From assembly GCA_910584865.1 (NCBI GenBank), contig CAJUCE010000009.1, positions 1 through 64,000 of the forward strand: 64,000 nt of DNA, in the 5' to 3' direction. Below the pieces are notes generated by a model that worked only from the letters and a program-made list of their open reading frames with translations, did not search any database and was not told the origin of the DNA. Positions 44,841 through 53,689 of the stretch are shown here, one piece after another; the stretch's first letter is position 1, and every line of letters starts with the position of its first letter. This DNA is from an uncultured Acetatifactor sp. GTDB taxonomy: Bacteria; Bacillota; Clostridia; Lachnospirales; Lachnospiraceae. The position numbers were made by a program, and so were the translations under genes.

Positions 44841-45356
44841 GTGCAACAGCCTGATTCTGGAACCACCAGACACACACGGTTTCCCAAAAGACCTTTTCCA
44901 TCTTTAAGGAAACCCTCTGCTACGGAAAGGTTCCTGAAAAATGAACGAGGCGAAGCCAACTACTTCAGTACGGTGGTTTTCATCTTCATCACCGTCCTGT
45001 TGCTTGCCTTCATCATCGACCTGTTTGGAATCATCTCTACCAAACAGCAGCTCGACCACTGCGCCGACCAGATGGTAAAACAAATCCAGCTCTCCGGCGG
45101 CACCAATGGAGAGACGGACGCCCTGTTCCAGTACCTATGCTCCCAGATTAACGGGGCAGATAATATTACCTACAGTATCAATGCCTCCTACAAGTCCCCC
45201 ACCCCGGGCGGCATGAGCCGTGCCATCCAGCTGGGCAGCCCCTTCTACATCACCATCACCGGGGACGCAAGGCTGGGCGGCTTCTGGAACTTCAACCTGG
45301 TCAATATCCGGATTGTCTCCAGGGGCGCAGGCGTCAGCGAGCATTATTGGAAGTAA
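44841..45356 (+). CDS. DUF4320 (TadE-like) pseudopilin
   Basis: A 171-residue protein with GTG start; no good ribosome site is seen, and the frame is open upstream to a stop near 44775, so the start is uncertain. After a basic segment comes NERGEANYFSTVVFIFITVLLLAFIIDLFGII, a prepilin-like junction and membrane helix (about 38-62), then an extracellular part. This is the DUF4320 pattern, TadE-like pseudopilins of Gram-positive mobile elements. It begins the Tad-type locus and is followed 13 bases later by a second similar gene. Confidence 0.75.
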   Translation: MQQPDSGTTRHTRFPKRPFPSLRKPSATERFLKNERGEANYFSTVVFIFITVLLLAFIIDLFGIISTKQQLDHCADQMVKQIQLSGGTNGETDALFQYLCSQINGADNITYSINASYKSPTPGGMSRAIQLGSPFYITITGDARLGGFWNFNLVNIRIVSRGAGVSEHYWK

Positions 45357-45369
45357 GGGGGCAGAAACG

Positions 45370-45948
45370 ATGAAGCACACACTTTTTTACAACCGCAGGA
45401 AGCCAGAAGACACCATAAACAATCTACACCATGGATGCCATGGGCGGCGAATACGGCTACATCAAAAGACGGTATCCCTCTTCCACAGCCAACAGGGCGA
45501 CATCTCCATCTATACCTGCTTCTTTATCGTAGGAGCAGTGATGCTGGTCTCCTTCCTGCTGCTGTACGCCTCCATCCGGATCACCTGCATCAACATCCGA
45601 AACGGCGCCAAGATGGAGCTGAACAACTTAAGCGCAAGCATCTATGCGGACACCTTCCGTTCCCAGCGGGAGACCAACTTCAGCGAGTACCTGAACACCC
45701 TCTACTCCGACAGCAGCTATGTAGCCATGCTGGAGGAGACCGTGACGGACGGGCTGGCCAGCAAAGTTCCCCTCTCCACAGATGACTATGCTATCAGGAA
45801 CATCCGGCTCCGGTTCCGCGTCCTGGGCAGCCGCGTGGAGTACACCTTTACCTGCGATGTTGAGTTCTACATCCGCATGTTCGGGCGACAATACCCCGCT
45901 ATCACCCGGCACATAGAGCTGACCGGCTTCCATAACACAAAATTCTGA
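45370..45948 (+). CDS. TadE/TadF-like membrane protein
   Basis: A 192-residue protein starting MKHTLFYNRRKPED (GGGGG site before the ATG). A basic cytoplasmic part of about 40 residues contains FHSQQGDISIYTCFFIVGAVMLVSFLLLYASIRI, a membrane helix with a pre-helix GDISIYT that resembles a prepilin processing site. The remaining 120 residues are extracytoplasmic and end with beta-rich segments (VEYTFTCDVEFYIRMFG). The pattern fits a minor pseudopilin such as TadE/TadF. It follows DUF4320 directly. Confidence 0.65.
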   Translation: MKHTLFYNRRKPEDTINNLHHGCHGRRIRLHQKTVSLFHSQQGDISIYTCFFIVGAVMLVSFLLLYASIRITCINIRNGAKMELNNLSASIYADTFRSQRETNFSEYLNTLYSDSSYVAMLEETVTDGLASKVPLSTDDYAIRNIRLRFRVLGSRVEYTFTCDVEFYIRMFGRQYPAITRHIELTGFHNTKF

Positions 45949-46029
45949 AACAAATTTTTAGATTTTGTTGAAAAACTGCCCGTAGATTCGTATAGGGTAT
46001 ATAAACAGCAAAAAAGGAGGACATACACT

Positions 46030-46635
46030 ATGAAGAAGAACATCTTCAAGACCAAAGCTTTCCCCGCAGCCGCCCTTTCCGTTGCCTGCATCGGCATCCT
46101 CGCCGCCTGCTTCCTTTTCGGCAGGGAGGAAAAGCCCGACTTCCAGCCGGAAGATCCTGCACCCGGCCCCGTTGCCCAGGAATGGCAGGAGACTCCCTCC
46201 CCCGCCACTCCCGTGGAAACCCGGGCAACGCACGACCCCAGCGGGAACAGCACAAGCCCTACAGGCACTTCCGCTGCCCAGGAACAGGCCCAGGACGACA
46301 TCCTGGAGGCTTACCCTAAAGTGACCGGAGAAACCGACCAGCTGGTGACCATCGACTTCACCCCGGAGACGGAAGACCTACAGCCGGAGCCGCCGGAAGC
46401 CCCCACAGCCGAAGCGGATGCCACAGACCCGGAACAGCCTCCCTCCTATACGCCAGAGGAACTGGAGCCGGAGCCCACTGCCCCGCCTGCACAGCCCGAT
46501 GCCCCGCCTGCCGGATCCACAGGCGAAAACGGAGCCGTATATGACCCCGTATTCGGATGGGTAGTCCCCAGCACGGTAGACCAGTCCACCATGGACAGCG
46601 CCGGAGACCCGGACAAGATGGTAGGGAACATGTAA
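46030..46635 (+). CDS. DUF6550-like proline-rich membrane protein
   Basis: A 201-residue protein with an N-terminal membrane anchor (about residues 9-30, PAAALSVACIGILAACFLFG) and a long Pro/Glu/Ala/Thr-rich stalk. The end, VYDPVFGWVVP to DPDKMVGNM, resembles the C-terminus of DUF6550 proteins, which occur in conjugative-element loci of gut Clostridia. AGGAGG lies upstream. The stalk suggests that it spans the cell wall to present the C-terminus or hold the pilus. The assignment is moderate. Confidence 0.6.
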   Translation: MKKNIFKTKAFPAAALSVACIGILAACFLFGREEKPDFQPEDPAPGPVAQEWQETPSPATPVETRATHDPSGNSTSPTGTSAAQEQAQDDILEAYPKVTGETDQLVTIDFTPETEDLQPEPPEAPTAEADATDPEQPPSYTPEELEPEPTAPPAQPDAPPAGSTGENGAVYDPVFGWVVPSTVDQSTMDSAGDPDKMVGNM

Positions 46636-46686
46636 GCCCGGGCAAACCTGCCTACACATAATAAAAACTGAATATCGTGAAACCGG

Positions 46687-46716
46687 AAGCTGCCTGCCCA
46701 TGGCAGCTTTCTTTTA
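46687..46716 (+). terminator. Hairpin with T-run after the DUF6550-like gene
   Basis: AAGCTGCC (46687-46694) and GGCAGCTT (46702-46709) form an 8-bp stem with a 7-base loop, followed by a T-rich tract. It lies 51 bases after the stop and 36 bases before the next start, so it could be a terminator or attenuator between the two genes. Confidence 0.65.
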
Positions 46717-46752
46717 TGCCATCAAAATAATAGAAAAGGAGCGTGATACTAT

Positions 46753-48606
46753 TTGAAACGGCTAACATCCCTTCTCCTCACCCTTACCCTGCTCTTCTGC
46801 CTCCCTGCCACGGCCCATGCCACCGGGAACGGCAACATGGACGCAGGGGGCGGCGGCATGGGGCAGGGAACCTCACAGAACAAATGGACCCCCGGCAATG
46901 ACGGCGTACGCATCACCGTCATCGACACGGAGAGCGGCGCCGCCGTCTCCACCCCCATGGACTTCTCCAACCAGGCCCAGACCGGCACCGTCCTCCACTT
47001 CGGCAAGGTCAGCAAGCTGCAGTACCAGAACGGGGCCAGCCTACAGATGCAGACCGGCGGCTCCTACAGCTGCATCCAGCCCGCCAACCCCATGCCCACC
47101 ATCGTCAGCTCCACGGGCAGGAACAGCATCGAGACCATCAAGCGCTACTTCTGCAGCGAGTACGCCTGCATGATGGTGGCGGAGGCCGCCGGGATGGATT
47201 ACGACACCATGGTTTCCGGCAGATACAAGCTGATGGTGGAGCCCATAGCCTACTTCACCCACAACGGCCAGTATTACTGCATGACCGCCACGGAGGCCGC
47301 CCTCTACGACCAGCTCTCCGGAGGGGCGCTACGCACCACCATGCCCTCCCTGACCCACAAGAACCTGGCCCTATCCATGTTCCTGGAGGATGACGACCTG
47401 GGGATTGGCGCATGGACTGGCAATACCACCGGGAGACAGTCCAATACGGACATCATAAACAGCCTGGGCGTGGGCATCGTCTGGTTCGACGACCCGCCTG
47501 CCCCGGACGACCCAGGCGGCGATTCCCCCGGGGGAGGCATCGCCCTTCCGGATTCAGACTACCGGGTGGACACGGACGTCATCACCGCCGTCACCCTGTA
47601 TACGGACACCGACCTTACCCCAGAAAATCCCGCCACCGTGACCTTCCACATCCTGGGGACAGACTACCAGGTGAGCAACATCGTCATCCCAAAGAACGAC
47701 TGTCAGCTGGTCTGGGTCAAATGGCATACGCCAGCCACGCCCCAGAATGTCAGTATCACCGTCACCGTCAACAGGGGAACCCTCTCCAGGGACACCATCA
47801 CCGCCAGGATTGTTGACCTAAGCGAGCGAATCCCGCCTGACCCCCTGGCAACGGACACTTACCCCGGCTACTCCGTTCCACCCCTGCCGTCAACCCCGCA
47901 GAAGCTCTCCTCCAACTGGGGCGTGTGGAGCTGCCGCTGGATTCCCAACTGGCAGTGGCACGCGGACTGGAAATGGCATGAGAACATGCAGTGGCATCCC
48001 AACATGCAGTGGCATGACACCGAATGCACGGAAGACTGCCCCAGGCGCTGTGAGGGCGGACACGGCGAATGGAGAGATGATGGGGAATGGCGGGACGACG
48101 GCCAGTGGGTGGACGAGGGCGAATGGAAAGACGATGGGGAATGGGAATACAGCTACACCGGCTACTACGCCTCCCTCTCCGGCTCCATGACGCTGCTGCC
48201 GGACGACATCGTGCCCACGGCAAACGGAAAAGACATGAAGAGCGGCTACGGCGTGAAGACAGAGGTGCGTGCCTCCCTGTCCACCAACGCGCCGTCCGGG
48301 CATTACACCATGCCCCAGACCGCCCTCTCCACCTTCCCGGAGTTCCAGTACAAGACCTATCTGCGGCTCCTACAGCGTGTCTCCGGCGGGCACAATGCGA
48401 AGTTCACTTTCCGTCCCAACGAGTTCTCCACTTACAGGCGCAACGTCCACTTCACACCCGTGTGGATGCCGGACAATACCAATTACACGATATACACGCA
48501 GGTATGGGACACATGGACACCTGGCGGGATGCTGTCCGTGAACGTCAGCGACCACACCACCATCCACCAGTCCGTCTTTGACGACTGGTATACCAACCGT
48601 GAGTAG
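46753..48606 (+). CDS. Secreted protein with Trp/His hexad repeats
   Basis: A 617-residue protein starting with TTG after AAAGGAG. A signal peptide (about 1-24, LLLTLTLLFCLPATAHA) is followed by a domain of unknown type. Near residues 398-421 four hexads end in WH (for example ENMQWH), then a short Cys-rich link (ECTEDCPRRC), then five G-E-W-x-D-D-like hexads at 438-467. The remainder is extracellular, aromatic-rich and probably beta. No sorting signal is seen. It is encoded between pilus genes, so it may be a tip adhesin or surface factor of the element. His and Cys spacing suggest metal or haem binding; this is inference. Confidence 0.75.
   Translation: MKRLTSLLLTLTLLFCLPATAHATGNGNMDAGGGGMGQGTSQNKWTPGNDGVRITVIDTESGAAVSTPMDFSNQAQTGTVLHFGKVSKLQYQNGASLQMQTGGSYSCIQPANPMPTIVSSTGRNSIETIKRYFCSEYACMMVAEAAGMDYDTMVSGRYKLMVEPIAYFTHNGQYYCMTATEAALYDQLSGGALRTTMPSLTHKNLALSMFLEDDDLGIGAWTGNTTGRQSNTDIINSLGVGIVWFDDPPAPDDPGGDSPGGGIALPDSDYRVDTDVITAVTLYTDTDLTPENPATVTFHILGTDYQVSNIVIPKNDCQLVWVKWHTPATPQNVSITVTVNRGTLSRDTITARIVDLSERIPPDPLATDTYPGYSVPPLPSTPQKLSSNWGVWSCRWIPNWQWHADWKWHENMQWHPNMQWHDTECTEDCPRRCEGGHGEWRDDGEWRDDGQWVDEGEWKDDGEWEYSYTGYYASLSGSMTLLPDDIVPTANGKDMKSGYGVKTEVRASLSTNAPSGHYTMPQTALSTFPEFQYKTYLRLLQRVSGGHNAKFTFRPNEFSTYRRNVHFTPVWMPDNTNYTIYTQVWDTWTPGGMLSVNVSDHTTIHQSVFDDWYTNRE
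47944..48153 (+). repeat. In-frame 18-base repeats (Trp/His and Gly-Glu-Trp hexads)
   Basis: Four consecutive 18-base units (47944-48015) code for hexads ending in WH, and five more (48064-48153) for GEWRDD-like hexads. The period is exact, with a 48-base Cys-containing link between. Such arrays may change length by slippage. Confidence 0.8.
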
Positions 48607-49204
48607 CCATATTGCGGCCCTCTCCTGCGGTTACAGCCTGCTGATGTTCGCCTGCATAGGCGGATTTGCGACATACGACCTGCGCACAAGGCGTGTGCCG
48701 GACAGGGCGCTACTGCTCTTTAGCCCCATTGCCCTGGCGGCTCCGTTCCTGGACGCACTGGTTTCCAGTCTGGCGGCAGATACATTTACTGTACAGGGCA
48801 GACTGGGAGCCTGCATGGGCATGTCTCTGGCCGTGGCTCCTCCGGAAGCTGCCGGAACACCCCTGTCCCAGTTCCTGCTGATGCTCCCTCCTGCCTTATT
48901 ACGCTCACTGGCCGGGACGGCAACGGGCTTCCTAATCCTATTCGCAGCAGCCATGGCATCCCCGGGCGGCTGCGGAGTCGGGGGCGGCGACATCAAGCTG
49001 GCGGCAGTTATGGGATTTGCTTACGGCCCATCCCACATGACAGCCATCCTGCTGGCAGCCTCGGGGCTTGCCGCCATAGCCGCCCTGATTATGAACCATA
49101 GGAACAGACATACCAATACACAGAAAATGCTGTCACTGCCGTTTGTCCCTTTCCTTGCGGCTGGCAGCTTCCTTGTTACCATTGCCGCAATCCTAACCGG
49201 ATGA
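48578..49204 (+). CDS. Prepilin peptidase (TadV/CpaA, A24 type)
   Basis: A 208-residue membrane protein with six hydrophobic segments. The two catalytic aspartates of A24 peptidases are visible in TYDLRTRRVPD (residues about 34-44) and GGGDIKLAA. It cleaves the leader of Flp-type pilins. The start is uncertain: the frame opens with TTG at 48578, overlapping the previous gene, and a GTG at 48599 is also possible. It is the processing enzyme of this Tad-like locus, and TadE-like substrates lie upstream and a pilin downstream. Confidence 0.85.
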   Translation: MTTGIPTVSSHIAALSCGYSLLMFACIGGFATYDLRTRRVPDRALLLFSPIALAAPFLDALVSSLAADTFTVQGRLGACMGMSLAVAPPEAAGTPLSQFLLMLPPALLRSLAGTATGFLILFAAAMASPGGCGVGGGDIKLAAVMGFAYGPSHMTAILLAASGLAAIAALIMNHRNRHTNTQKMLSLPFVPFLAAGSFLVTIAAILTG

Positions 49205-49548
49205 CTGGCTGACAGCAGAATCACGATATTCTTCCATGCCACTATCACTGCAGCTTTGTTATACTACAGACCGCCAGGATTTACATTGATGCTTCCGGGA
49301 AAGAACCTGGCTGGCGGCCTGCAGTCAGGTTTCGCTGCAAATTCAACTGGTGTGCAGTATAAATGCATGGCAGAATCCCAAAAGCGCAGCCCACACGCTT
49401 CAAGGCACATTGCTTTCCGATACAACCGCCAGGCACTGATTCCCGATGGGACATTGCCATACTTACAGGCTCCCATCGCCAAAAAGCTGGACACCAATAT
49501 CAGCCAAACAATCATCTATCTCAATACAGAACAGGAGTGAATATAACC
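49205..49548. other. 344-base interval between prepilin peptidase and cpaB
   Basis: I see no convincing gene. Short frames exist but none has a ribosome site and family similarity. The 7-bp arms CCGCCAG and CTGGCGG near 49270-49315 may form a weak hairpin. The ribosome site of the next gene (ACAGGAGTGA) closes the interval. Confidence 0.5.
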
Positions 49549-50562
49549 ATGAAACTGAACAACCGCTTTATCTTCGGCCTGCTGAGTCTCCTGCTGGCAG
49601 CCGTCACCGCCTTTGTGGCCCTGCCTGTTATCGCAAGGCAGACCAACGGCAAAACAGAAGTCGTCCGTGTCACTGCCCCCATCCTGAAAGGGGAGACTGT
49701 CAGTGCGGACAACACCGAGACCGTAGAGGTGGGCAGCTACAACCTGCCCTCCGGCACCGCCCGCTCCCTGGACGATGTAAAAGGGCTTTATGCCACAGCA
49801 GACCTCTTCCCGGGGGATTACATCCTCCCCGCCAAAGTCAGCCCCGTGCCCATCTCATCCGATACGGCACTGAACAGCATCCCTTCCGGCAAAGTAGCTA
49901 TCTCTCTTACCATACAGACCCTTGCCGCCGGACTGTCCGACAAGCTGCAGCCCGGAGACATCATCCGCATCTACCACTTCCTTGATGTGGCGGTTGAAGT
50001 CCCCGAACTGCGCTTCGTAAGAGTCCTCTCCGTGACCGACTCCGGCGGCATGAACGTGGACAACACAAGGGAGCCGCTGGAAGACGAGGAGAAAAAACAG
50101 TCCGCCACCATCACCGTGCTGGCAAGCCCGGAGCAGGCCCGCACCATCACCCTTCTGGAGAATGACGGCATCGCCCATGTGGCCCTGGTCAGCCGGGGGA
50201 ATGAGAAGCTTGCGGAGGAACTGCTGGCAGAGCAGGAATACACCCTCCAGGAAATCTACTTCCCGGAGACACTGCTGCCGGAGGAAGAAACAGATGAAAA
50301 CGGAGACGGTACAGATACAGATGCCAGTACAACAGCCGGAACCATAGATGGCAGTGAGCTTTCCACATCCGAAGAAAGCAGTCCCGAATCCGGCAGCCAA
50401 GACACTGAATCAGATAATCGTAATGGAGATTCTGCCAATACCAGCGGAGAGAACACGCCTGACTCCAATAATGAGAACAACAGCAATGGGACAAATACAG
50501 GTTCCCCCAATGAAACCGGCGGCGCCACTGATGACTCCTCTGGCAGCGGAAACCGGACATAA
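49549..50562 (+). CDS. cpaB: Flp pilus assembly protein CpaB/RcpC (SAF domain)
   Basis: A 337-residue protein started at MKLNNRFIFG. It has one N-terminal membrane helix (about 8-26), then the SAF domain region (VVRVTAPILKGETVSADNTE to DLFPGDYIL), and RcpC-like KVAISLTIQTLAAGLSDKLQPGDIIRI. The last about 85 residues are a Ser/Asn/Gly/Asp-rich tail. CpaB/RcpC binds pilus or cell-wall material during Tad assembly. The frame begins earlier at 49363, but the ribosome site and helix favour 49549. Confidence 0.85.
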   Translation: MKLNNRFIFGLLSLLLAAVTAFVALPVIARQTNGKTEVVRVTAPILKGETVSADNTETVEVGSYNLPSGTARSLDDVKGLYATADLFPGDYILPAKVSPVPISSDTALNSIPSGKVAISLTIQTLAAGLSDKLQPGDIIRIYHFLDVAVEVPELRFVRVLSVTDSGGMNVDNTREPLEDEEKKQSATITVLASPEQARTITLLENDGIAHVALVSRGNEKLAEELLAEQEYTLQEIYFPETLLPEEETDENGDGTDTDASTTAGTIDGSELSTSEESSPESGSQDTESDNRNGDSANTSGENTPDSNNENNSNGTNTGSPNETGGATDDSSGSGNRT

Positions 50563-50630
50563 GATGCCGGAGCCTCTGCACCGGACAGCAGGCGGCTCCC
50601 AACAGAAGACAGAAAGGAGGGATTCATCCC

Positions 50631-51782
50631 ATGTCCAAAACAATCACAGTCTGGGGCAGCCCCGGAAGCGGCAAGTCCATGTTCTGCTGCATCCTGGCCA
50701 AGGCACTGACCCGCGACAAACAGAAAGCCATCATCATCAACGCCGACCCCGGCACCCCCATGCTCCCGGTATGGCTCCCGGAGCAGGCCGCAGGGGCGGA
50801 GGCCTCCATAGGGCAGGTATTAAGCAGCGTGGAGATAGACACGTCCCTGATAGCCAGCCATGTGACCGTGCTGAAGAATTACCCTTTCATCGGCCTGATG
50901 GGGTACAGCGCTGGGGAAAACCCTTTAAGCTACCCGGACACCGACTACCGGATGGCGCTGCAGCTCATATCCGCCGCCGGGAGCCTGGTAGACTACCTGA
51001 TACTGGACTGCAGCCCCGCCATGACCAATGTGTTCACCCCCGCCGCCATCGAGTCCGGCGACCTGGTGGTCCGCATCCTGACCCCCGACCTGAAAGGGGT
51101 CAACTACCTGAAAGCCCACCAGCCCCTGCTTGCAGACGGGCGTTTCCATTATGACCGGCACATGACCTTCGCCGGCATGGCCCGCCCTTTCCACGCCTTT
51201 GACGAAATGGGCTACATCATCGGCGGCTTTGACGGCCTGCTGCCCTATGGCAAGGAAATCGACCGCTGCGCCACCGAGGGCGGCATGTTCCAGGCGGTGA
51301 AATACTGCAACTCCAAATATACCGCATCCCTGAACAGGGTGCTGGACACGCTGGAACAGATGGAGGCTGCCGAACGGGAGCTGGACTGGCAGGAAAACGG
51401 GGACAGACTGCCGGAGGAAGATATTGCATCGGACAGAAGCATCCCATATCCAGATGACCCGGACACACACGGAGACAACAGCAGCTATACAAATAACCCG
51501 GACTCTTATGGAGACGGCAACAGCTATCCGGACAGCCCGGATGCATACGGAAAAGACAGCACACAGAAAGATTTTAACGGTGATGACAGCAGAGCCTTTC
51601 TCCATAAGAGAAAAAGGAGCCGGAAGCCGCCGCATGAAGACAGAACCGCCAGATACAGCAGTTCCCAATACAGGAACCAGCAGACGGCGGGACAGGACTG
51701 GGAAACGGAAAATGACTGCCCCGACAACACCCCAACTGGTTCCGGATATGAAGACTGGGAGGAGGATGCGGACGAATTATGA
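50631..51782 (+). CDS. TadZ-like MinD/ParA-type ATPase
   Basis: A 383-residue protein with GSPGSGKS as Walker A (9-16) and the NADPG plus YLILDCSPAM segments of the MinD/ParA class. In Tad systems TadZ/CpaE localises the machine at the cell pole; here it probably recruits the TadA ATPase. AAAGGAGG lies upstream. After about residue 240 the protein has a hydrophilic tail containing a 13-residue repeat (three copies). Its stop overlaps the TadA start by four bases (ATGA). Confidence 0.85.
   Translation: MSKTITVWGSPGSGKSMFCCILAKALTRDKQKAIIINADPGTPMLPVWLPEQAAGAEASIGQVLSSVEIDTSLIASHVTVLKNYPFIGLMGYSAGENPLSYPDTDYRMALQLISAAGSLVDYLILDCSPAMTNVFTPAAIESGDLVVRILTPDLKGVNYLKAHQPLLADGRFHYDRHMTFAGMARPFHAFDEMGYIIGGFDGLLPYGKEIDRCATEGGMFQAVKYCNSKYTASLNRVLDTLEQMEAAERELDWQENGDRLPEEDIASDRSIPYPDDPDTHGDNSSYTNNPDSYGDGNSYPDSPDAYGKDSTQKDFNGDDSRAFLHKRKRSRKPPHEDRTARYSSSQYRNQQTAGQDWETENDCPDNTPTGSGYEDWEEDADEL
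51447..51563 (+). repeat. Three in-frame 39-base tandem repeats in TadZ-like gene
   Basis: Three imperfect copies of a 13-residue unit, Y-x-x-x-P-D-x-x-G-D-x-x-S, follow each other in the hydrophilic tail of the TadZ-like protein. A variable linker is likely; the number of copies may differ between strains. Confidence 0.75.
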
Positions 51783-53689
51783 AAAACTTAAACGACATCT
51801 TCTTTGCACCGGCAGAGGACAGCAGCCTTACCTACGACCAGATCCTGGAGGACGTACAGCGCTATTTCTCCGAGAACCATGCCTCCACCATAGCAGGCGC
51901 CGGGGACGGGGACACCCAGCGTGCTTCCTCCGTCCTGAAAGAGCTGATGGTACAGTACCTGGTCAAGCGCAGGATCGCCCTGCAGGGATTCACCACAGAG
52001 GATCTCTGCGCCAAGCTCTATGAGGACATGGCAGGATACTCCTTTTTGAAGAAATGGATCTATGCCCCCGACGTGGAGGAGGTGAACATCAATGCCTATA
52101 ACGACATTGAAGTCATCATGAACAGCGGGCGCAGCATCAAGATACCCGAGAAATTCTCCTCCCCCCAGCACGCTATAGACGTGGTAAGGCGCATGCTGAA
52201 CGCCTGCGGCATGGTCATCGACGACACCATGCCCTCGGTGATCGGGTTCCTGGACCGGAACATCCGTATCTCCGTGGACAAGACACCCATCGTGGACGCA
52301 GACGTGGGTGTGAACGCCTCCATCCGTATCGTGAACCAGCAGACCGTATCCGAGGAAAAGCTCCTGGAATCCGGCAGCGCCACGGCGGAGATGCTCCACT
52401 TCCTGACCGCCTGCATCCGCTACGGCGTGTCGGTGTGCATCGCAGGCTCCACCGGCTCCGGCAAGACCACCATCATGGCATGGCTCCTGTCCAACGTCCC
52501 CAACAACCGCCGCCTCATCACCATCGAGGAGGGCAGCCGGGAATTCGATCTGGTAAAGCGGGACGAAAACGGGAATATCCTGAATTCCGTGGTGCACCTG
52601 CTCACCCGCCCCCATGAGAACCCCGCCATGGACATCGACCAGGATTTCCTCCTGGAGCGTGTGCTGCGCAAGCACCCGGACGTGATCGGCGTGGGTGAGA
52701 TGCGCTCCGCGGCAGAGAGCCTGTCGGCGGCGGAAAGCTCCCGCACCGGCCACACAGTCTGCACCACCATCCACTCCAACTCCTGCGAGAGCACCTACCG
52801 CAGGATGATGACCCTGGCAAAGCGCAAGTACGCCATGGATGACTCCATCCTCATGCAGATCATGGTGGAGGCCTACCCGGTGGTAGTGTTCACCAAACAG
52901 CTGGAAGACCGCTCCCGGAAGATTATGGAAATCATCGAGGGGGAGGACTATATTGACGGAAAGCTGGTTTACCGCTCCCTTTATAAATACCATGTGGAGG
53001 ACAATGTGACCGACAGTGACGGCAATGCCCGGGTACTGGGGCACCACCAGAAAGCGGAGACCATATCCGGAACCCTCCAGAAGCGGCTCCTGGACAACGG
53101 CATCCCGCATAAGGAGCTGGAGGAATTCCTCCTTCCCGATACAACTGGGCAGAAAGCTGTATCCCTTCCCGGCCAGAAAACCGCACCTCTCCAAACAGAG
53201 CCTTTGGGACAAAAGGCCGCACCAAAGACGGCATCCACCCGGAAGCCTGCCGGAAAAAAGCCCAAAGGTGCGGCTTCCGATAAAGAAGAATCCCCAAAAG
53301 CCATGGCTGCAGAAACAGGCACCGGTAACAGAAGCAATGAAGACACAGAATACGACACAGCCTCCGGAAAAGGCGTTTCCGATGGCATAACCCCCACAGA
53401 GGCAGACCCCAGCGGCATCATCTCCACAGAAGCAAAGCTGGCGGAATATATCTCTGAAAAATATATTCCCGAAAAGCCTGTGCCTGCCCGGGCTGGCAAC
53501 AACACGCCTATCAGAAGAATCGGCGGCAGAGTAAGCCCTGCAGAAGAAAAACTGCCAGATAAGAAACTGCCTACGGGGACGGAGCCTGCCGTACCCGGCT
53601 TAAATACTTCCACAGGCACAGATGCACCCAATCCATCCGGGTATGAACAAAACATAAACAAACAACACAACAGGAAGGAGGCTGATTAA
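51779..53689 (+). CDS. TadA/CpaF-type secretion ATPase
   Basis: A 636-residue protein. Residues 1 to about 430 are a VirB11/TadA-type ATPase with GSTGSGKT as Walker A (223-230), TIEEGSREF, the GVGEMRSAAE Walker B-like region and TGHTVCTTIHSNS His box. It powers assembly of the Flp/Tad pilus at the membrane. From about residue 450 a long, low-complexity tail rich in Lys, Pro, Ala and Thr follows (to 636), which is not usual for TadA and may bind the wall or a partner. The start overlaps the previous stop (ATGA). Confidence 0.9.
   Translation: MKNLNDIFFAPAEDSSLTYDQILEDVQRYFSENHASTIAGAGDGDTQRASSVLKELMVQYLVKRRIALQGFTTEDLCAKLYEDMAGYSFLKKWIYAPDVEEVNINAYNDIEVIMNSGRSIKIPEKFSSPQHAIDVVRRMLNACGMVIDDTMPSVIGFLDRNIRISVDKTPIVDADVGVNASIRIVNQQTVSEEKLLESGSATAEMLHFLTACIRYGVSVCIAGSTGSGKTTIMAWLLSNVPNNRRLITIEEGSREFDLVKRDENGNILNSVVHLLTRPHENPAMDIDQDFLLERVLRKHPDVIGVGEMRSAAESLSAAESSRTGHTVCTTIHSNSCESTYRRMMTLAKRKYAMDDSILMQIMVEAYPVVVFTKQLEDRSRKIMEIIEGEDYIDGKLVYRSLYKYHVEDNVTDSDGNARVLGHHQKAETISGTLQKRLLDNGIPHKELEEFLLPDTTGQKAVSLPGQKTAPLQTEPLGQKAAPKTASTRKPAGKKPKGAASDKEESPKAMAAETGTGNRSNEDTEYDTASGKGVSDGITPTEADPSGIISTEAKLAEYISEKYIPEKPVPARAGNNTPIRRIGGRVSPAEEKLPDKKLPTGTEPAVPGLNTSTGTDAPNPSGYEQNINKQHNRKEAD

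Noticed and set aside
49256..49540. 94-codon frame before cpaB
   Set aside because: No ribosome site and no family; overlaps the leader of cpaB and reads like random sequence.
51788..53212. 474-codon minus-strand frame
   Set aside because: Antisense to TadA; His/Val/Gly-rich shadow without a domain.
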